A stretch of DNA of 64,000 bases from the NCBI GenBank assembly GCA_002914845.1, contig JXTC01000065.1, forward strand, positions 331,343 to 395,342. The letters are read 5' to 3'. Shown one piece after another: positions 51,302-63,362 of this stretch. The notes below the pieces were generated by a model. That model had not been told where the DNA came from. It made no database searches and worked only from the letters and a program-made list of their open reading frames with translations. The first letter of the stretch is position 1. Each line of letters opens with the position of its first letter. The position numbers and the translations under genes were made by a program. The stretch is from Trema orientale (Eukaryota > Streptophyta > Magnoliopsida > Rosales > Cannabaceae).

Positions 51302-52272
51302 AGACCATTTCGGCTTGTAAAATATGATGTGTTAGTATAGTATACCTGAGAAAATGAAATAATTTGTTCTTACCTACAATATTATATACTATGGTCACTC
51401 TTTCTAGAGGAATAGATCGCTTTATAAGAAGTACTGCTCTTGTAGATGTAGGTGTAGCAATATTTGTCCGTGCAAATTATGGGGACTGTTATTGCTTTTT
51501 TCGCTTTGCGCCTCCAAAAATAGCATTCATACACTAATGATGAAGATCATGGAGATTTGGAGAGAGAGAGAGAGAGAGAGGGTACGTACTCTTAACAAAA
51601 TGACAAAACGCTACACTCTCTCCTTTATAGGAAAAAAAATAATAGATATGTAAAATATGGATTTATTCTATACAAACAATAACATTATTCCAAGTAAATA
51701 TGTAATACCTTCATGAAACTTTATGGTTTAGAGTGAATTGTAAAGCAGTGGAATTAAATTTAGTGTACTGCATCATTAGAAAAAAAATAAAAAAAAGGGA
51801 CTTATAACAGTTTTATGAGTCTCAATTTAACGAATTAAATTTTTGATACCCATATATATAAGTTAATCTGTGTGAATTCAGATTATAGTTATAGAACCTA
51901 TCATTGTATCCAGACTTTAAAAAAAAAAATTAAAAAAGAAAGAGAGAAAATTCTTTGATGCTTCCTGCACGCGCACAAGAATGGAGGAGCAACGAAACAA
52001 CCGAAAACGTTAGTAACAGCTTTTACATTCTGTGATGCAAATATGGGGAGCAGAGAAGCAACAAAAACAAACAAGAAAAGGGCAATAATGTCATTCTACC
52101 CTCACCTGTTCACGTAGTCTATAACAAAGCCTTAGCGGCCTGGCCTCCTCTCATTGTCAACCTTTTCAGCGTGATTCCGTACAGAATGGAATAGAATACT
52201 ACCACTACCACTACTACTACTACTACTCTCTCTCTCTCTCACACTGAGCCAGCTAGTACTATCTCTCCATTA
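51302..52272 (+). promoter_or_regulatory. Promoter and 5' leader of the DYAD-like gene
   Basis: The intact copy of the duplicated upstream block. It holds a GA microsatellite (about 51557-51580) where the other copy has only a short GA-rich stretch, and a TACCACTACTACT repeat followed by a CT tract just before the start (52200-52240). Conserved stretches between the copies, especially 51958-52130, are candidates for promoter function. A TATA box was not fixed. Confidence 0.5.
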
Positions 52273-54652
52273 ATGGCGACGTCTTCGTCTCTGGTAGTAC
52301 CCAGTGAAGGAAAACCCAGCAAAGGAACTGGCCGTACTGTTTCTGGCTCTGGTTCTGATGGTCATGGCGAAAGGCACTCTTGCGTGTCTCGTGCGCTGAA
52401 CCTCCCGGGCATGGTTCAGTGGGGCAACCGCCGAAGTGTCCGCTTTCTTTCCAGGCACGAAGAAGAGCCAGAAGTACCAGATCTGGAAGCTCAAACGGTT
52501 CAACAAGATCAAAAAGATGGTGATGAAGAAGAAGAACAGGTGGTGGAGGCCGTCAAATGTACTCGCTCCTCTGGCAAGAGAAAGCTCCACCACGGTGAGA
52601 GCAGTACTAGAAGAACAAGCATTAGTACTAGTAGTTCTCGTGCTCAAAAGCTTGTCAAGAGATCCAAGCAACTCAAAAACTCCATTCACAGATGGTCTGC
52701 ACATAGGTATATCTAATTATATATATGTATATGTATGCTTTTTCTTTGGTATTTTTGATGATTTAAGCTAACAAATTGAAATGGGTTTGTGATGAACATC
52801 TATATTATAATTTATCAGGTACAAGATGGCAGAGCAGAACATGTTGAACATCATGATAGCCAAAGGTGCTGTGCCCGGGAACCCGGTTCAGAGAGCTGCC
52901 TTGAGAGCTGAGGCAAGGAAGCTCATCGGGGACACGGGTTTACTCGACCATCTGCTCAAGCATATGGCCGGAAACGTGGCTCCCGGCGGGAAGTACAGAT
53001 TCCGGAGACGGCATAACTCTGATGGGGCCTTGGAATATTGGATTGAGTGTGCTGACTTGTTTGAAATAAGGAGGATGGCTGGAGTCACTGATTCGTACTG
53101 GATACCTCCACCCGGGTGGAAACCCGGAGATGATCCTACTCAGGATCCTGTTTCTGCCAGGGAGTTGAAGGAAATCAAGACAGAGATGGCCAAGATTAAA
53201 AGGTACATTTATTTGGGTTTTTGTTATTTTAATCTATGGCTTCCTTTTTTATTTGGTTTTTTATTATTTTCTTTTTCTTGGCTTAATTTGTGTTTATCAG
53301 GTGTATTCAGGAACTGGGTTCTAAGAAGCTTGAGGAGGAGCCTTCTTCTTCTTCAACCAGAGAACTCAGGTACAAATAATGTTATCTAATGCTTGTTCGG
53401 TTTATTAAACTTTGTTTTACTGATTAATTTCTATTCCTTTGTCGGTGTTGATATTTTCGTCATTGAGATTCTGGTCTTGTTGGGATTATAGGAGTCTTCT
53501 TCTTGGCTTCAAGAAACCAGAGGAGGATTTGGACCGAAATTCTACCATCACAAATGTCGATATGGCTGAATATGAGGGTTATTTCCTGTTAATGAAGGTA
53601 ATGATAACAATAATAAAAGAAAAATGTGCACGTTTGGGGAACAATGAATATAGGACTATGTTCGTTGGGCTTGATGACCCTGTTTAAGAAATGTCTAATA
53701 CTCTCTTCTGTTGTTTTTGGTTTGGCAGAAAGCACTTATGGAGTTGGAGAAGGAAAAGGCCAAAATTGACAAACAATTTATGGAAATGTCCGAGTATTTG
53801 AACATCATGGAGGTACCACAATACATTTTTTAACGGTGTAAATCACTTAAACATCTTATATTAAAGGACATGAAGCATATATGTTAATGCATACATTCGG
53901 CAAGTCCAGAATGTTAGGTAATGGGACCAAAAGAGTAATATTTGTTTGGTTTTTCTGATTCAGTTGAAAGCATATTAGCATTGATAGATTTAAGTTTTCC
54001 TCCTTTGTAATTATTGGTTTCTTCTGAGAGTTGAACAGTACGGAACCAGTTCCTTAAGATAACCATTTTCGTGAAGTATTTATAAATGAATGAACAAGCA
54101 TTTATATCAGTGATATTATTACTTGTTGTATGATGATTAATGCAACACGCAATTTTGTAGGAACAATTACTGATATGGAAATCAAGAGGACTATTGTTGG
54201 ACTCTGAAATATGGGAGAGAAGCAAAGAGAGTGGAGAAAATGGCAAATCAAGTGACGAGGGAGGTGACAAGGAGCCTGCAGCCAGTGCCACACAAACAGC
54301 GGAAGCCAGGGCAGCAAAGATACAGAGATTGAGGAGTGGTTTCAGGATTTGTAAGCCACAAGGGTCCTTCCTGTGGCCAAATATGCAGGTTACTAACTCT
54401 CAGTCAGATTACCCCCATGTTGTCGAAACCCCACCCTCAGCCTCCTCTTCCACCCTCTCACCGGCACCCTACCTCTTCTATTTGCCTCAAACTCCCCATC
54501 CACCTTGCCCTCTCAAGCCAGTGCCTTTCAGATTTCCCACATTGAGTTCCATGCCACAAGGCTGTCCTTCCCTTGATACTCCTCTTCCAAGGACCCCTAG
54601 TACACCGCTCATCAACCTGAATGAGTCCCCAAAGGATGCTACTGAGTTTTGA
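52273..54652 (+). CDS. DYAD/SWI1/AMEIOTIC1-family protein, 522 aa
   Basis: Six exons in phase: 52273-52706, 52819-53202, 53301-53369, 53492-53597, 53729-53812, 54161-54652. The diagnostic block runs from RWSAHRYKMAEQNMLNIM (about residue 139) through ARKLIGDTGLLDHLLKHMAG to YWIPPPGWKPGDDPTQDPV. It is the plant-specific core of DYAD/SWI1 and maize AM1, nuclear proteins that protect sister-chromatid cohesion and promote meiotic entry. A coiled-coil-like segment follows (exon 5, KALMELEKEKAKIDKQFMEM). Basic, NLS-like runs lie upstream (KRKLHHG, KLVKRSKQLKNS), and the tail is Pro/Ser-rich. The N-terminal part is shorter than I recall for Arabidopsis SWI1 (about 640 aa), so this could be a paralogue rather than the meiotic orthologue. 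A truncated duplicate of its promoter lies about 1.8 kb upstream. Confidence 0.88.
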
Positions 54653-55979
54653 AAGTCTTATAGTTATGATCAAACCTTAAGCATTATAATGGTATTATTC
54701 AATTAAAGAAAAAAAAAAAGTGACAGTTATGTGACTAATACTAAAAGAAAAAGAAAAAGAAAAGTATCACAGTTATGGGATTTACATTTTATCCACTTGG
54801 CTTATGTAATGCAGATTATTACGGTGTTCTTTTGGAGAAAAACATCATTGGAAATAACTCCATGGATTTTGTTACATTTATTTTTTGCATTCCAAGCATA
54901 CCTACTTTTAGGACTTTGATAAATTTATTGGTATCCATGTCTTTATTTTAAGTCAAACAAAAGAGCCAACTTGAGTTTAATTGGAAATTACTTTCATGAA
55001 TTCTTTTTTTGGGCTAATAATTACTTTCATGAAAGTGAAAAGCACATAACCAATGCTTTGCTGAAATGATAATGCAATATATAGCAGTTCGTGGATCGTG
55101 GTGTTCTAGTGTCATGGAAGATTGTACACCTATTATTCAAGAACCATTAACAAGAGTTCTCCTCAATGCAGCGCCCGTGGCTAAAATTATAGTAAGGACT
55201 TCATTGACTGCTTGTAATTACCTAAAAAAGCCTAAGAGACATGAGCAGAATCTTTAAACAGCCTCAAGTTGACCATGCTAAAACGGCTAAGTTATAACAA
55301 CATTCTTTTCACATTACATGATTCAAATGCCCCTTCTGCGCCCCTTGTAGAGCACCATGAATTTCTTGGACAACATGACATTCCCTCTACAGTTCAAGTC
55401 TAAAGAATAAACACGTTTAGTGTTTGCAACACAATGTTAGTCTATCTTTTCCAAATAGAGGAGCATGCGCGCTTTACTAATGTTCCTATTTGGAACTCCC
55501 AATTCGTTTGAATATTGAACATATTTGACGTAAGAAATGATGAAAATGTTTGTTCAACTGATCATTGTAAACTACACCAACAAAAGAATAAACATGGAAG
55601 AGTGATGGGAGAGCGACTGAGCCACGAATGTTTCAGTAAGTACTAGATCATCCTTGTTAGAAAGATCTATGTTCTCAAGAAACAAACCCCTTCACCACAT
55701 CCGCTCTAGGATGCTAATTAAGGTATTTGTCGTGTGTATGGCCACATACTTTTCTGCAAAGTAAAGCTTGATTCTCTATAGGGAAGAAATAGTCGACTGT
55801 CTTCTGCAAAGACATGACTCATTTATGTAAGTAAACCAAAGTAAAAGATACGATCCAAATGATGTGAAAGAATTTATAAAAACAAGCAATCCTGAAAAAA
55901 GAAAAATGAAAAATGAAAAATGAAAAATAAATTTTTTTTTTAATCTAGATTTAAAACTGAACATATATAAAATCTATGA
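54653..55979. other. 3' flank of the DYAD-like gene and intergenic DNA
   Basis: The first 100-200 bp are probably 3' untranslated sequence, with A-rich stretches near 54707 and 54740. Beyond that nothing codes convincingly. Confidence 0.5.
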
Positions 55980-55980
55980 A

Positions 55981-56346
55981 GGGATAATTGCAAAAAAATA
56001 TCATGAAGTTTGGGTGTTCTGTAATTTAAACCCTGTAGTTTGGACTCTGCAAAATAATACTATGAGATTAAGAATTTCTGAAAATTAATACCTTGGACAG
56101 ATTTTTTGACCAATTTTGGAAACGAAAAAATAATAATATCCTTATGAAAACTAGATTAATGCATATTATTCATCTTAATTTTGAGGATATTATTATATTT
56201 TATCAGTTAAAATTATTCAAAAAGTCAACCCAGTGTATTAATTTTCAAAAATTCTTAATCTCAGTATATTATTTTGCAGAGTCCAAACTTCAGGATTTAA
56301 AGTACAGAATACCCAAATTTCAGGATATTTTTTTACAGTTATCCCT
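55981..56346. mobile_element. Palindromic MITE, about 366 bp, with 8-9 bp target duplication
   Basis: Very long inverted arms (about 130 bp each): GGGATAATTGCAAAAAAATA on the left and, reverse complemented, AGGGATAACTGTAAAAAAATA on the right. Both continue through a TTTGGACTCTGCAAAATAAT motif. ATCTATGAA is repeated at 55972-55980 and 56347-56355. A shared A at the boundary makes the duplication 8 bp (hAT-like) or 9 bp (Mutator-like). A diverged half copy lies at 20015-20302. Confidence 0.87.
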
Positions 56347-56355
56347 ATCTATGAA

Positions 56356-58073
56356 ATTGTGGTATCACTAAGATATCACTTACCAAAACAATTCAGAGAG
56401 AAAGAGAGAGACAAATGAATTTGGCCTGAGCACGAAAGTTTCGTTGTTAAGAATAGAAAGAACAGCATGATATAATAAGCTTAGTGTAAAGCTTTTAAGG
56501 AATTAATTAACCTTATTATCTATCGCGTTGCCTAGAATCAAACAGAAACTAGTTATTCTGAAATCACGTACTTCTTTGGAAGCTTATGCACAGATTCAAT
56601 ATATATATATATATCTATTACTATTATAGAAGAATGAATGTACATTGGTAAAATGAGATTTATTCCAACTGTTTGTTAAATATTTTATTATTTTTCTCTT
56701 TTAATTCTTATCTTTTCTTTCTCTTGATATGCATATGTATTGGTGAGTTTATTAATTTGGGCCAAGCCCAAATGTCAGGTGCTGCTTCCCTCATTTTTTT
56801 TTTTTTTGTTAAATACATTTTTATCATCATATTATTATATATTTTGTTACTCAAATTTTTCTATTTTTATGAATTAATAATTACCAAAAAAATATTGTAT
56901 AAATAATAGTATAAGTTGATTAACGGGTACGTGTCTTAGGCACGTACTATAAAGCCTAGTATATATATGTGCAGGGTTGATGTGCATGAATCGTACTTGC
57001 TTTATGAATCGAAATGAAACAATATGTTAGAATTAAATTAATCACGTCAAAAAGGAGCAGTTGGAGTTGGATTCGAGAGTAGTAGAATGGAGACTCGAGT
57101 TGTTGAGCCTCAAGGTTATGGAACTTGCAACTTGGTGACACGGCGGAGATAAGAAAGTTGAGGGAATGAGAATAAGAATTGCACGCATCAAAGCTTGGCT
57201 AAGGAATTAAAGATATAATTAAACTTTGAGCCAAAATTTCTCCTCAATGCCAATTTTCTAGGACTTGATCCAATTTCAAGGGATTAGTAGTGTTGTGCGA
57301 TCTGAAAGACGAGTACAAATCTACAGTCAGTCAAATAACTAATCTCGCCCGTTCAATAAATATGTGACCTGAAATAGCAAGCAGAACATGGCCAATATAC
57401 ACGACCAGATTCCTCAAACTCGCCAAGATGCGACCTCAGCTGAGTGCTGAGAACAAATTCGAGGATTCATACTCCAACTAAATATGCGAGCTAGGACGAA
57501 TTAACTACTACCTGGAAACTATGGAATAAAAGTGGGAAAAGCAACATCAATCATAATTATCAAAATTGTCACCTAAACTTATCAAGATTAGGTATTTTGG
57601 GAAGCCTAATTTTCCTCCAAAAATCCCACTTCGTGTAAATAGTCCTACTTCCCCAACTATAGATAAATGGAAAATGGCGTGTAAAAAAACAAGAGAATAC
57701 ACTAATAATACTCTCTCTCTCTCTCTCTATATACCACATATATAATAGATGTAGGCCAAATTATTCTTAGCTGAACCACTCTAATTTTGTGTGTCGTTCA
57801 TCTAAATTCTTGTCGTTCATCTAAACTCTTAACGTTTAATATTATTTTTCCAAAAACACATATCTTAGTTGTTATATCAATTTTTAATATCAACAAGTAG
57901 CATAACCAATTCTCAACATCTGAGTTGTCCAGGACTCAATTCTCAAATTTTGCTTACATTTCCAAGCCTTATTAGCCAATTTACTTATCTCGATATATAT
58001 AGGTAGGTAGCGAGCTTAGGCATGTTCTAGTACTATATAACCACATATATCATTTTTTTAATAGAGGAATACT
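56356..58073. other. Intergenic DNA upstream of PFK4, no gene seen
   Basis: Contains AT microsatellites (near 56600) and a CT/AT tract (57708-57732). A stretch at about 57280-57730 reads like an old LTR or leader, but no paired repeat or ends were found. Confidence 0.5.
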
Positions 58074-58256
58074 AGTGATATTCTCTTTTACATTCTCTTT
58101 TGTATTCTTTCAATCTCACTGCTTGAGACACGTGGATGTTACTACGATTTGTTGTATTATTAAAATATTAAGCTGTATAGTAGAATTCATGTGTCGGATA
58201 TGAGACTAAAGAGTGTAAAAGAAAGTGAGAAAGAGAATGCATTTAACATATAGAGA
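58074..58256. mobile_element. MITE related to the 42820 element
   Basis: The left end GAGGAATACTAGTG and the interior GATTTGTTGTATTATTAAA match the element at 42820-42994. The right end (complement of ATGTTAAATGCATTCTC) is a weaker inverted partner. No clean target duplication, so boundaries are approximate. It carries a CACGTG core (58129-58134) towards the PFK4 promoter. Confidence 0.55.
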
Positions 58257-58329
58257 GAGTCCTATGTTCCAATCTCCTAATTCTTAAATTTTAAAAAATA
58301 AAAAGGGAGGAGAATATACAAGTTCCCGC

Positions 58330-58731
58330 CATCCACGTGTACCGCGGCTACTTTCGAGAAATTAACGAGAAAACAACCATAACGTGAAAAACTTCGGGAC
58401 GATTTTGTAATTCGAATAACTTTTGTCTCTCCACCAACCAAGTGTCAAAATCCTAATAGTCAACGTAAATAGTCAAATTCCATTTACAACGTGTCATCCC
58501 GCTTTAGTCAAAAGGATTCTATTCGCAACGCTTCCTAAAATCAGTGGATTCGACCGTACCAAATTGAGCCTCAACCTTTCTTCCCCAAAATTGCCTCAAA
58601 TTCAATTCAAACACTTGAAGTTGCTCTTCTGCAAAAGTCGAATCGCCCTATTCCAAAACTTGTTTCTCTTCGAGAATACTCTCACACACACACACACATA
58701 TATTTATATATATACGGAAATATCTTCTTCA
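58330..58731 (+). promoter_or_regulatory. PFK4 promoter and 5' leader
   Basis: A G-box CACGTG lies at 58334-58339, about 390 bp before the start codon, and a second at 58129-58134. TATATTTATATATATA at about 58699-58714 is close to the ATG (58732), so it is more likely leader sequence than the functional TATA box. G-boxes are often bound by bZIP or bHLH factors in light and ABA responses; their use here is not shown by sequence. Confidence 0.4.
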
Positions 58732-61700
58732 ATGGAATTCACAATATCTTCTGGTCTGCCCAAATCGTCTCTTTCACTGGCTCCCTCTTTCCCCATAACT
58801 CGCTCCAAATCGCAAGCTTCAGCTTTATCCAATCCTTCCCACCTCCCCAAGCCATTTTTCAAATCCAGAAGCTTCAGCATATTCCCTCTCGTCTCGCGCC
58901 AAAACCGGCCAATCAGATCACAAAGCTCCAACCCGGCAGCTGACAATGGCTTTGTTCTTGAAGATGTTCCTCACTTGACCAATTTTCGCCCAGATTTACC
59001 GGTATCTTTTTTCTTTTGGGTCATCATTTACATATATATATGCATATGCGTCGTGTTGTGTAATATATTATTAATCTCTATTGCAAATGGTATTTAGATA
59101 TAATAATCGTTCTTGTTGTGAATCAGACATATCCAAATCCTTTGCAAAATAGCCAAGCTTATGCGATTGTCAAGTAAGTTTTATTGTTTCTTTGTTATGG
59201 AGTTTTATCTTGATCATCTCTGAGGATTTGGTTTTCTACAGCCCATTACACATTTGAGCTTTCTATTTCCATAGGCAAACTTTTGTAAGGCCAGAAGATG
59301 TGGTTGCAGAAAGAGTAAGTGCCCTTTGCTGCATTCACTTGTTTAAGCGTTTTTTTTCTTTCTTAGCTTTGACAGTCTCATTGGCCAATTACTTGTAATG
59401 GGTTACCCTTTATTTATGATTTTCCTCGCAAAATTTATATGGGTTCAGATTGTTGTTCAAAGGGATAGTCCCAGAGGAGTGCATTTTAGGCGCGCTGGGC
59501 CGCGAGAAAAGGTACTAATTTCCTCTAGGAGTTAAAATTTGGTCTTTTTGGTTGATCAAAGAATGGTAAAAAAGGATCTTTGGTTAATGCTTAGGTCTAT
59601 TTCAAGTCAGATGAAGTTCGTGCTTGTATAGTGACTTGTGGAGGTTTATGCCCCGGGATTAATACAGTGATCAGGGAGATAGTGTGTGGCTTGAGCTATA
59701 TGTATGGCGTTGAGGATATACTTGGAATCGAGGTGAGTCTGATGATCATTTTCTTATCAAATTACTGCCATGTATTTCATTGTTTTTGCAGTTTTTGACC
59801 TCTGTTTTGGTACTAATGAAAATTTTCAGGGAGGGTATAGGGGCTTTTACTCTAAAAATACATTGAGATTGACACCTAAAGTAGTAAATGACATTCATAA
59901 GCGTGGTGGCACCTTTCTTCGCACTTCGCGAGGAGGTCATGATACCCACAAGATAGTTGATAACATAGAAGACCGAGGAATAAATCAGGTAGATCTCTTT
60001 TGCGTAACCATCGGGGTCCCTTTTTACAAAACTTAAAGAGCAAAAAGTACAGTTTTTAAGGAAATAAATAACAAGAGAAATTTAACGATATTTGTTTAGG
60101 TTTATATCATTGGAGGAGATGGCACTCAAAAAGGAGCAGCTCTAATATACAAGGTGACTGATTCCTCAATAGCAAATTTGTTTCCTTCAAACTGGTTTTG
60201 ATGGAGTTGTGTCCATAGCATATTATGACATGAATGTATTTTGTTTAAGGAAGTCGAGAAACGAGGTCTTCATGTAGCAGTTGCTGGAATCCCTAAAACA
60301 ATTGATAATGATATTGCCGTAAGTTATACTTAACCATCATTTATAATTGGTATTCACGTTTCTGATTTTCTTTTTTATTAACTTGTGTGTGTGTGCACGC
60401 GCACGGGTGGGCTGTGGATAATCCTGATTTCTTTAAAAACTTCACTGAGATTCTTACCTATGTGCAGGAACAAGTTAATTCAGTTCTAAATTCTCAGTAC
60501 CTTCTGTATTGTCCTAGTAAAATGGGCCAAAAGCTTCAAAATTCTAATTGAGCTAATTTTGATTTTAAAAAAAATTAAATTCGTCATACAAAGTCTATTG
60601 TCCTAGTAAAATGGGCCAAAAGCTTCAAAATTCTAATGCAGCTAATTTTGATTGAAAAGATTAAGGCCCCGTTTGTTTCAACCATTCCATTCCATTGGAA
60701 TGGAAAATCTATTTGAACGTGTGTTTGTTTCAATAATTCAGTTTTTCCATTCAAATAATCTTTTAGAATGTGTGTTTGTTTCAACAATTCAGTTTTTCCA
60801 TTCAAATGGTCCATCCGAAAAATTAACCATTGGAATGGTTTTTTTGTGTCTTGAATGAGAATGGAGGGAGGGAGGTGTTTTTGAATGGTCCATTCTAATA
60901 CTCTTATTCTAATTACAACACATTCCACTATTTTTTCCACATTCCACTATTTTTTCCATTCAAATGCCTCCCATTCCAATTATAACACATTCCACAATTT
61001 CTATTCAAATACACATATTCAAATAAGCGAACCAAACAGGTTCTCCTCAAGTTTCATAATCTTAGATTAGTCAATTTTATGGAGCTCTATAGAAATCTTT
61101 TGCCAGCGTTAACAAAATATGAGAAAATAGTTTCTTTTTTTTTTTTTTTTCCCTTTCCATGTTCCTTTATCATTTATATTCTTTAGGGTTCTGTACTTTC
61201 AAATTAGATTTTTCTTTTTTTTCAGTTTTTATTTACTGGTATGATGAACTATTGCAAATAGGTCATAGACAAATCTTTTGGTTTTGATACTGCTGTTGAA
61301 GAAGCTCAAAGAGCCATTAATGCTGCACATGTGGAGGTTGAAAGTGTGGAAAATGGAGTGGGAATTGTCAAACTGATGGGAAGATACAGTGGTAAGTGCA
61401 TTAGAGTATATATTCATTGAAATAAAATTGTCACCTTTCTTCTAGGAGAATGACTAGCAGTTAATGTTGTGGCTTTCTTAGTATTCATCTCATTAATTTT
61501 CTTGTCATTTATTTGGCTTTTTTTCATCGGCAGGATTCATTGCTATGTTTGCAACTTTGGCCAGTCGCGATGTGGTAAGATCTTATCTCTAGTTGACTGC
61601 ACAGATATATCAAATCTTAAGTTTATAGGGTAAAAGCATGCAGTAGCAATACAGCAATCCTTGTCTGTAATATGAAAAGCAAAAAAAAGTTACGATAGAT

Positions 61701-63362
61701 AAGAACTATTAGGTTTTGGACACATTGTTCTAGTTGTTCTATAGTGCCATCACGAATTAATTATGGAATTGATGGCCTATGATATCATTTTGTGCTTTCT
61801 GTTATATTTCAGTTAAATTTAATTAACTGATCTTGTTGTTAGTCATTAGGAATATGACTTTATGTTGACAACAGGTAATGAACCACTGATAGTTGCTGTG
61901 ACAGGATTGTTGCCTGATTCCAGAGTCGCCATTCTATTTGGAAGGCCGGGGTGGGCTTTTTGAGTTTATTGAAGAGCGGCTTAGAGAAAATGGACATGTG
62001 GTAATTGTGATAGCCGAAGGAGCAGGGCAGGAATATGTTGCTCAGGAGATTGAAGCAATTGAGAAGAAAGACGCATCTGGAAACAAGCTCCTCTTGGATG
62101 TTGGTCTGTGGCTAACTGACAAGATTAAGGTATACCTTTATGTGTGTTCATTTGTAAGCACAGGAGGCTTTGAACTGGAAGTTATGGTATATACTTTAAT
62201 TCTACTGATGTAGTTTTATCTGTATTACATGTCACAGGCTCATTTTACAAAGGTTCGGAAGATGGCGATAAATATGAAATACATAGGTATCAAAATTGTG
62301 GGTACTACACTCAGATTTTTGGAAAAAAATAGCCAATCGCGAGTTACCATTGAGGGAACTTTGTGAAAGCTATCTTTGTCAATCATGCCAAACTATATAG
62401 TTGTATTAAGGGAAATTGGAGAAATTAGACCCATTTGATGGTAAATAGTAACTTTCAGCAAAAGGTGATGTTGAGCGTAGTCAAGTTATAACTTAAAAGA
62501 CTATTTTTACTATGAGTTTTAAAAAATAGGCCTTTTTTTTTAAAAGTGCCATTTTGCAGAGACCCAAGGACTCATTTTTCTTCAATAGTTCTCGTTATAA
62601 ATTAATTACTTAATTTAGTTGTATGAAAATCTATACAAATTTACTGAAGAATATTCTGGGCAAAATGATTCCCAAATCAATTCCTCTATAAAAGTTTGAT
62701 TTTCTTGTTCTTTATCTCTTCTTTACAGATCCTACTTACATGATTCGAGCGATTCCAAGTAATGCGTCAGACAACATTTACTGCACTCTTCTCGCTCAGA
62801 GTGCTGTTCATGGGGCCATGGCTGGATACAGTGGCTTCACAGTTGGACCTGTGAATAGCAAGCATGCTTACATTCCGATCTCTGTAAGAACTTCCTCCCA
62901 TGTCTATTCATGCCTCTTTATCAACTAGTTGCTTAAATTACATTTTATTTCACCACTATGGTATGGTTCAGAAAATTAGTTTCTCTAGAATTGTGATTCA
63001 TGTCACTGCTGTTAATCGAACAGCTAAAATCGTGAAAATAATGCTCATAAGTCTTAACTACATGGTTGGTTGTTGTATCTCTTTTACTCTTTTCCTTACA
63101 TTGAATCGAATGATGTCTTTAGTGTTATGCATAAGAAAAGAGTTCGGTAGTCTGCTATCAAACTTATCAGGACAAGCTTGGTGTGGTTTTGCAGCGTGTG
63201 ACTGAGACGCAAAATACAGTCAAGTTGACGGACAGGATGTGGGCCAGACTTCTTGCATCCACAAATCAACCTAGTTTTTTGGGTTGCAATGATATGCCAC
63301 AAGAAAGAATAGGCAAGGAGACTATCAATGTGATCAGCAGCTCGGAGATATCTAGTTCATAG
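58732..63362 (+). CDS. PFK4: Chloroplast ATP-dependent 6-phosphofructokinase (PFK4-like), 535 aa
   Basis: Catalyses ATP-dependent phosphorylation of fructose 6-phosphate, probably in plastids. Fourteen exons in phase: 58732-59001, 59127-59173, 59275-59314, 59449-59511, 59595-59732, 59830-59988, 60100-60153, 60250-60318, 61262-61391, 61534-61574, 61905-62129, 62238-62286, 62729-62883, 63195-63362. The first 70 or so residues are rich in Ser, Pro and Arg and poor in acids, like a transit peptide. Core motifs: GGLCPGIN (156), GGDGT (244-248, the Gly after GGD marks the ATP type), PKTIDND (272-278, with the base-catalyst Asp), MGR (319-321) and EGAGQE (about 375). The closest match I recall is Arabidopsis PFK4 (At5g61580), including the junction FVLEDVPHL. 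The frame stays open upstream to 58423, but the 58732 ATG begins the family-like transit peptide. All parts look functional. Confidence 0.95.
60507..60653. repeat. 58 bp direct duplication in PFK4 intron 8
   Basis: TATTGTCCTAGTAAAATGGG with the following 37 bp occurs at 60507-60563 and again, nearly identical, at 60596-60653. It lies just left of the intronic MITE and may record repair synthesis or slippage near it. Confidence 0.8.
60665..61040. mobile_element. MITE in PFK4 intron 8 (PIF/Harbinger or hAT-like ends)
   Basis: The left end is GGCCCCGTTTGTTTC; the reverse-complemented right end is CCTGTTTGGTTCGC. The interior repeats the phrase GTTTGTTTCAAYAATTCAG and is full of CCATTCCA/TGGAATGG inverted pieces. 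TAA precedes the left end, but there is no matching copy on the right. It enlarges the longest intron of the gene (943 bp). Confidence 0.68.

Noticed and set aside
52270-52704. A 144-codon open frame on the minus strand
   Set aside because: Antisense to exon 1 of the DYAD-like gene; the plus-strand reading continues in phase into the diagnostic family block.
57280-57730. Old LTR-like region upstream of PFK4
   Set aside because: It has a leader-like end with a CT tract, but no defined termini, partner repeat or target duplication.
58423-58731. An earlier in-frame ATG for PFK4 at 58423
   Set aside because: The added 103 residues include a low-complexity TH/YI-rich stretch encoded by microsatellites. 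The ATG at 58732 gives a normal transit peptide and family-like length.
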